DNA of 64,000 nt. Origin: Ulota crispa. Its lineage: Eukaryota; Streptophyta; Bryopsida; Orthotrichales; Orthotrichaceae. Within the stretch, counting starts at the first letter, position 1; each line of letters opens with the position of its first letter. The stretch lies in the NCBI GenBank assembly GCA_963920765.1, contig OY987247.1, positions 19,812,471 through 19,876,470 of the forward strand, given 5' to 3'. Below are positions 58,814-64,000 of this stretch, piece by piece. Under the pieces are notes generated by a model. It saw only the letters and a list, made by a program, of their open reading frames with translations, did no database searches and was not told the origin of the DNA. Made by a program: the position numbers and the translations under genes.

Positions 58814-61172
58814 TGTATAATCACCGTCTGTCATTTATCATTAACAAAATTTGCAAGGTTGTCGTTTTTTCTATCTTTGTCAGTTTTTTTCAATAGGTGG
58901 CTACTGCAACAAAGAAAGGAATTTTTAGTGAGGCGGAAGAGGCACTTTTGATGTAGGCATGCCCCCCATCATCTTCTTCTTTGTCTGTGCAATTGCTAGC
59001 AAAGAGTATTGGGTTTTGTCGTTGAAAAGAAGGATGTCCAAATTTTTGATTAATGTAAGTTTAACAATCCTCTGTCACAGTAGTTGTACTCACTTATTCA
59101 AATACCTATTGAATTGTTTGAAGTGACAAACAAACCTGGTGGACTGAAATTAATGGAATTCCCTGCATTTGCAGGTAGAAGGGTTAAATTCCAATGGTTT
59201 TTGTTGTTTCTTGCATTCAATATGTTGGACTAGTACTTTGAAGTTTAACCATGTGTGACACGTTGAATTAAAGTCCTTGAATTATAAGGTATAAGGTATA
59301 GGAACGTTTGATGCATTATATGGGAATGGCATGGTGAGAGCTGCAGAAAATAGAATATTTTAGCTTGGCGTGAACACCGTATTTAAAGCAATAGTACAAG
59401 AAGCAAGAGAGATTGTCCACTTTGCTTACAAAGTATCAAGCAAACCAAAAACATTCAGGCAACAATAAGGAGCTGTTGAAGAGGTGAGTATAAAAGTTTC
59501 AAAGAAAGTACATAATGAAATCTAAATAACATGAACTTCATTAAGTGAATGGAAGAGTAATTATGTACCATACTGTATAGAGGTGATTCTAAAAGCTAGA
59601 ATGGATATGCATTAGGCTGATGTACATACAAGTAATCAATCTAACGTTGTGTTGGGGACATCTTAGAATTTGTTTGAAAGACCTATAATTCCTACAAATA
59701 AAGCAAGTTACAGCACTTTCTTTTTCTTTTTCAACCAAGAATTTGTAATTGTATTGTAAATACCATGACGTAAGAGCTTTATGTCATTATATTGAAACGT
59801 ACATGTTCATGTAAATGCTATTATTTGGATTAAGGACTCACTTCAAATAAAAATGAAGTAGAGGATAAACAATTATGAATATGTGCACATTGATGCCATT
59901 TGAGAGTTTGTCTATGGTTTAAAACTATAATATTTTTTTTACATAGAAATTGTAATTGTGAGTTGCAAATTATGAAATACAGGAAATATGTAGATGTCAA
60001 AAAAATATTCAAATTGAAAGGAACTAAATTATGTTAGGCTAATTAAACTTTAATATTTTTCAAATAATGATTTGTTATGATATAAAAAATATATATTGAG
60101 TTCAATACAGTGAATTGTTTATTTGAAATAAATAATGAGTTTGACATGAAGATGAACTTGAACAATATTGAAGTCCATGGCTATCAAAAATGGCATGTCA
60201 TGTGGAACAAATGGAGTGTAATGAACGTTAGGTAATTATCGGACAAAATTGAAGTTGAACTTCTATATTTCAAAGTATAGAACAAATTTGTCGTTTTGTA
60301 CTTTGTTAGTGATGAAACATATGAATAAGTGTCTTCTTAAATGCAAGAAAATTTGAAGTAGACATAATAGAAGGAAATATGTAAATGAGAAAGTGAATTT
60401 CACCAATTTTGTATATAAATTATATGGATTATGTTAATTTGTTGAACATGAACAAATAGTAGTGGCATGCATACTATACATGTAGTGAGGTATCTCATAT
60501 TATGGACAGCCAAGTTGTTAAAGTCATTTCAAATCTAATGTTTGCGCCATTACTATACTTAGAATTGAAAGATGATAACTTCAATTCCCAGGGAAAGTGT
60601 ATTCCCATATGTGATTTTTGAACTTATCCTTCAAATATGTACATGTGATAAATTTCTATTACATGAAGTGCCAGTGCATTCATGTTTGACACAATGTCTT
60701 TAAGTGCTACCAGGGTGAGATGAGTAGAAGTGGCAGTGGTGTTCCAAAATAGTTTATTGTATTTATTGTGAATGAATTTGAAATTTTAAACAAAATATAA
60801 TTACATTGGAACAGGATGCAATGTTAAACAAGTTGTATCAAACAAGTGAAGGAATATATATTCCTATGTTATGAGCAATGGATTTAAAAAAATCATTCAC
60901 ATTTAACTTTAGAGTATGCAGTCATGTAGTCTTTAAATTTTATTTTATGGAAGACGTGACCATTATTGTAATTCCTCTAATCTGTTGTGGTTTGGCTAGT
61001 ACAATGTGTGGTACAACTTAATCTATACAATATGTATTCAAAGACAATAATGTACTATACTTCCTACTTTATTCATATGTGGCAAAATTAACTAAACAAT
61101 AATCAACATAGTAGTGAGTAGTCTTATTGTTCAATTAATTGATTGGCAAGTAGAATTGTTTAATAGTAGGTA
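58814..61172. other. No gene recognised
   Basis: AT-rich sequence without persuasive frames or repeat ends. Confidence 0.45.
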
Positions 61173-62577
61173 ATGAGTAGTTCTTGTTATCAAGACATGG
61201 TGCAATCTATGAATACATGCACAACAAAACACATGATGATGCACATTGAAGATGGAGGACAGGTTGGACAATCATATATGAGTGCCAAGTACGGAAGTGT
61301 AGAAAATTCTAGAACATTCCATGGAGTGAAGAGGGGATATTATAATCGGAATTCCACTACTGCCATGCCAGTTACCTCTTTCATGGGTTTTCTAGAGGGA
61401 CAAATTAACAGAGGAGTTGAGGGAATACCAAGGTTTATAGACAGCCATGGACATCCTATATTGCGAACTCAGCATAACGTAGTGAAGTTCAATGTTGGAA
61501 GGAGGAGAATAAGATTTGTTGATTCACAATCATCAAGACTATTATTGAAGAACATTGGAGGACAACAAGAAGGGGGTGAATATAGTGAGGGACATGATAA
61601 GCATGTGTACGGCCAAGCACACACCAACTATGCAGATGTACCATCAAAAGAAGGTCTGGTCCACATTTTGATATCTATAGTGTTGATTAGAAGGAACGAG
61701 TTGGTAGAGTCTGAAGAATGAACAATATCAGATTAATACAATGTACATGTGTACATGTTGTGAGAAAGATTTATGTGTCATTGTTAGTGAGTATTTAAGG
61801 TAATTTTTTTATGGTATAGCAATGTGTTGAAAACGACAGTGTCAATTTTTTAAATGGGTATTGTACATGTCAAGGTAGTAACTGATGACATGAATATATA
61901 ATTTTGCACAATAAATACAATATTCAAGGAAGCAGTTAAACAAATGAGAATACAATAAAGAAGGATGAGTCAAAGCATTTGACAATGACATGAGATATTC
62001 ATATAAATACATTGTTCGAGTATAAATTATATTTGTTACTAATGAAATGCTTAAAAATTGTGAGGACTTTGAATACATGTGATTATTGTACATCAGCATT
62101 GACTTTTGTGGCTACAATGCTGTGTATAGTATGAAATAAAATCAAAACAATAGGCAGCAGAATGTTGTGTAAGCTGTGGGTAATAAACGTAGCGTCACAT
62201 GATCATTCTACAGTATTTGCAGTGAATACGTGTGGATTTTGTCATTTTCAGGATGCACTTTGCCATCCACGTCTAGTGCAATAGTTACCAATGCAAGTAA
62301 GGTGCGTATAGAGATCTTAAAGCACAACGTATCGCGAGAGACCGCAATGAGATCATTGGTGGTTGCAAGGCAATTGTTTGCCGGTTACGTTACTTGTAGT
62401 CAATGAGAGAGACAATTTTGTGGTATTCCTTCTTCATTCAACCAACAGCAAAGCCTGAAAGTTGTTCTTAGTGAAGGTGGTCAAGTACATGAATGTCCAA
62501 TGGAAGAGCAATTAGCATATCAAAGTACAAGAAGTCATCATATGCAGAATTACAGAAGTATGCCCTCCCCACCACTA
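61173..62577 (+). CDS. Upstream exons of the module copy 2 locus, unknown protein
   Basis: An open frame of 182 codons (61173-61721) is the longest uninterrupted frame in this part. It has no known motif (HIEDGGQVGQSYMSAKYG, FMGFLEGQINRGVEGIPRF, FNVGRRRIRFVDSQSSRLL). A second exon-like frame at about 62457-62577 (EGGQVHECPMEEQLAYQSTR) ends PSPPL at a perfect GTAAGT donor (62578). It shares the word EDGGQV/EGGQV with the first, hinting at a repeated segment. Joining 61721 to the second exon is unproven. Confidence 0.4.
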
Positions 62578-63309
62578 GTAAGTCAAGTGCGCACATTGGT
62601 AAGGAAGACTATAGTTGTAATTAAAAGATATAATAATTCATTTCCATCATTTGAACTTATATATGATGTTTGGTACCAAAAACTATTTACCTAAAGCTGA
62701 TTGACCATACTCTATGCTTATGTAGTATCTATTAGGCATAATTTTTTAGTAAATATTGTCCTAAGTATGGAATATCTTTTTGTTGTTGAAGAGTGTTTGA
62801 ATAATTATCTAGATTTCATTTGAACTCTTACATCTTTTATATTGAGGTTGGTGTATGTGAAATTGTATCAGAACTGACGAAATTAAAGTTGGATAGTGTT
62901 ATTTAAGGGGAACTGAACTATAGCATTGAATAGTCAATTGTATTCCCGTATTGAAAGTTCAAGTTAAAAAAAGGAAAGGAAATAAAGTCCTGTAATCAAA
63001 AAATGCCAGAGATACTACTAGAGTTATAATCAATCTCTTTTGGACTTGGTGAAAGGATATTCTTTGTACAAAGAGTGAGATTTTGGTTTTTCAATTGGAA
63101 TGTGATTGGAATAAATTATAATGGAAGTGAGAGTTTGCTAATGACTGGATTGCAATACATTACATTAATTTTTTAGATACTCTATAATACTAAATAATGT
63201 ACTTGTTATACATATTGCATGTCTATTTTTTGAGTGTTAGATTTCATTTAGTTTATCAAATTTTTTGTGTTTTATTCTAATATATGTTTTGAATAAGTAT
63301 GAAAAGCAG

Positions 63310-64000
63310 GATGAAGACAGCAAATTTGTATACCAACCTTATTACAAAGGCAATGAAAGTAACCGTTTTCAAGGTGTATACATGAACAAACCTTACCCTG
63401 AAGATGAATTGGTATATCATGATGGAAATGAAGATCACGATGGACAGGATGAAACACAGAAGGATCGGGACTTGCAGTATCAGGAAACTCGACTACCACA
63501 TGCAATAACTACAAAACATGAAGTGGAAAAGCGTAGGATTAGAAGACAATCACAAGCTGCTTGAAGGAAAGAAGGTGCGCAGCATTTATGAGAGGGTCTT
63601 ACATGGCATTTTTTAGAAGTAGACAAATATTCCAGAGAGCCTTGCGGTGATAAGGTCGGAGATTGGAAAAAAGAACTAAAGCTATTGCCTAGGAGACCAG
63701 ACCTAGCCATAGGGAATATAAAACACCAACCACTACCAGCCCTTAAGGAAATAGAGCAATCGATTCAGCATACCTAGGAATATCAATTCCCTATGAGATT
63801 TGAAATCATAAGATTTGCCATTGCTAGGGGTGTGACATTGAAATGTGTGGAGTTGTTTGAGGCAATCCACTTGAATATGTCAAGACTAGAGGATGTGAGT
63901 CTTGTTTCATGGAGCAACATGTTGAACAAAATTAATAGCCCGTCCTACACTCAAAAATCTAGGGATTGTAGCAACGCAAACGCAAGCTGCAAGAATTTTG
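63310..64000 (+). CDS. Copy 2 of the unknown module (acidic leader plus IARG/TLKC domain), cut by window end
   Basis: The acceptor AAAGCAG at 63309 follows a phase-0 donor at 62578, giving a 732-base intron. The leader is charged (DEDSKFVYQPYYKGNESNRF, EDELVYHDGNEDHDGQDE, then basic RRIRRQS), ending at TGA 63562. In another frame, 63692-63997 encodes RRPDLAIGNIKHQPLPALKE, FPMRFEIIRFAIARGVTLKC, SRLEDVSLVSWSNMLNK, SRDCSNANASC. It aligns along its length with copy 1 at 24190-24491 (shared IARG.TL.C, DVS..W..ML, DCS.AN.S). One TAG replaces Trp of HTWEY. Function unknown. The frame change at 63562-63692 may be an intron or a break. Confidence 0.55.

Noticed and set aside
1-64000. tRNA, rRNA, CRISPR, telomere or centromere-satellite sequence
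   Set aside because: No cloverleaf with A and B boxes, no conserved rRNA core and no spaced direct-repeat array was seen; TTTAGGG runs are absent.

Overview
The window looks like a piece of a large, AT-rich, repeat-laden nuclear genome of a land plant. The evidence is a plant-type SUVR-class SET-domain sequence, fragments of plant-like UDP-xylose synthase and nucleobase-ascorbate transporter genes, a CACTA (En/Spm) Tnp2 transposase relic, a Helitron-like end pair and many TIR/MITE families. The species cannot be told from the sequence. No intact, confidently functional gene was found. No rRNA or tRNA gene, CRISPR array or recognisable retroelement polyprotein was seen.

Layout, left to right. 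0.15-2.7 kb (+): a decayed DDE-like transposase with DFA.N, NGCAAQFK and HGKG..DG blocks. 3.5-4.9 kb (-): an intron-bearing SUVR4-type H3K9 methyltransferase sequence with pre-SET, SET and post-SET blocks. 6.9-9.3 kb (-): an unrecognised multi-exon locus with a Cys/His-rich finger, then another unrecognised frame to 10 kb. 10.2-22.8 kb: small CACTA MITEs, an 18-bp tandem repeat, an 876-bp foldback, candidate TTAA/CCCCTAAAAG elements, a 38-bp tandem and a short hairpin MITE; within it, 15.1-16.3 kb (+) is an unknown long frame broken mostly by TAG. 23.8-25.1 kb (+): first copy of an unknown protein module. 25.5-28.7 kb: a foldback element with GAGCA-rich terminal inverted repeats and a nested MITE. 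29.4-31.2 kb: two more TTAA elements. 31.3-35.6 kb (+): a mini-Helitron candidate, then exon-sized fragments of three unrelated host genes (UXS, RPL36a/L44, NAT). 35.9-36.5 kb (-): an unknown coding-like segment. 40.27-46.59 kb: a 6.3-kb CACTA element with no transposase, built from dense subterminal repeats, with a nested long-TIR MITE. 52.2-54.0 kb (+): four 16-bp palindromes followed by a decayed SWIM zinc-finger gene. 54.9-57.2 kb (-): the CACTA tnp2 relic. 61.2-64.0 kb (+): second copy of the unknown module, running off the window.

Themes. Terminal motifs place several non-autonomous elements in the CACTA superfamily, but the only Tnp2 present is broken, so any mobilising activity must come from elsewhere. 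In-frame stops in otherwise good frames are mostly TAG, as expected if methylated CAG sites decay to TAG. The best candidates for something undescribed are the duplicated 100-residue module (24.2 and 63.7 kb), the same-strand cluster of host gene fragments, the SET-domain sequence among transposon relics, and the palindrome array before the SWIM gene.
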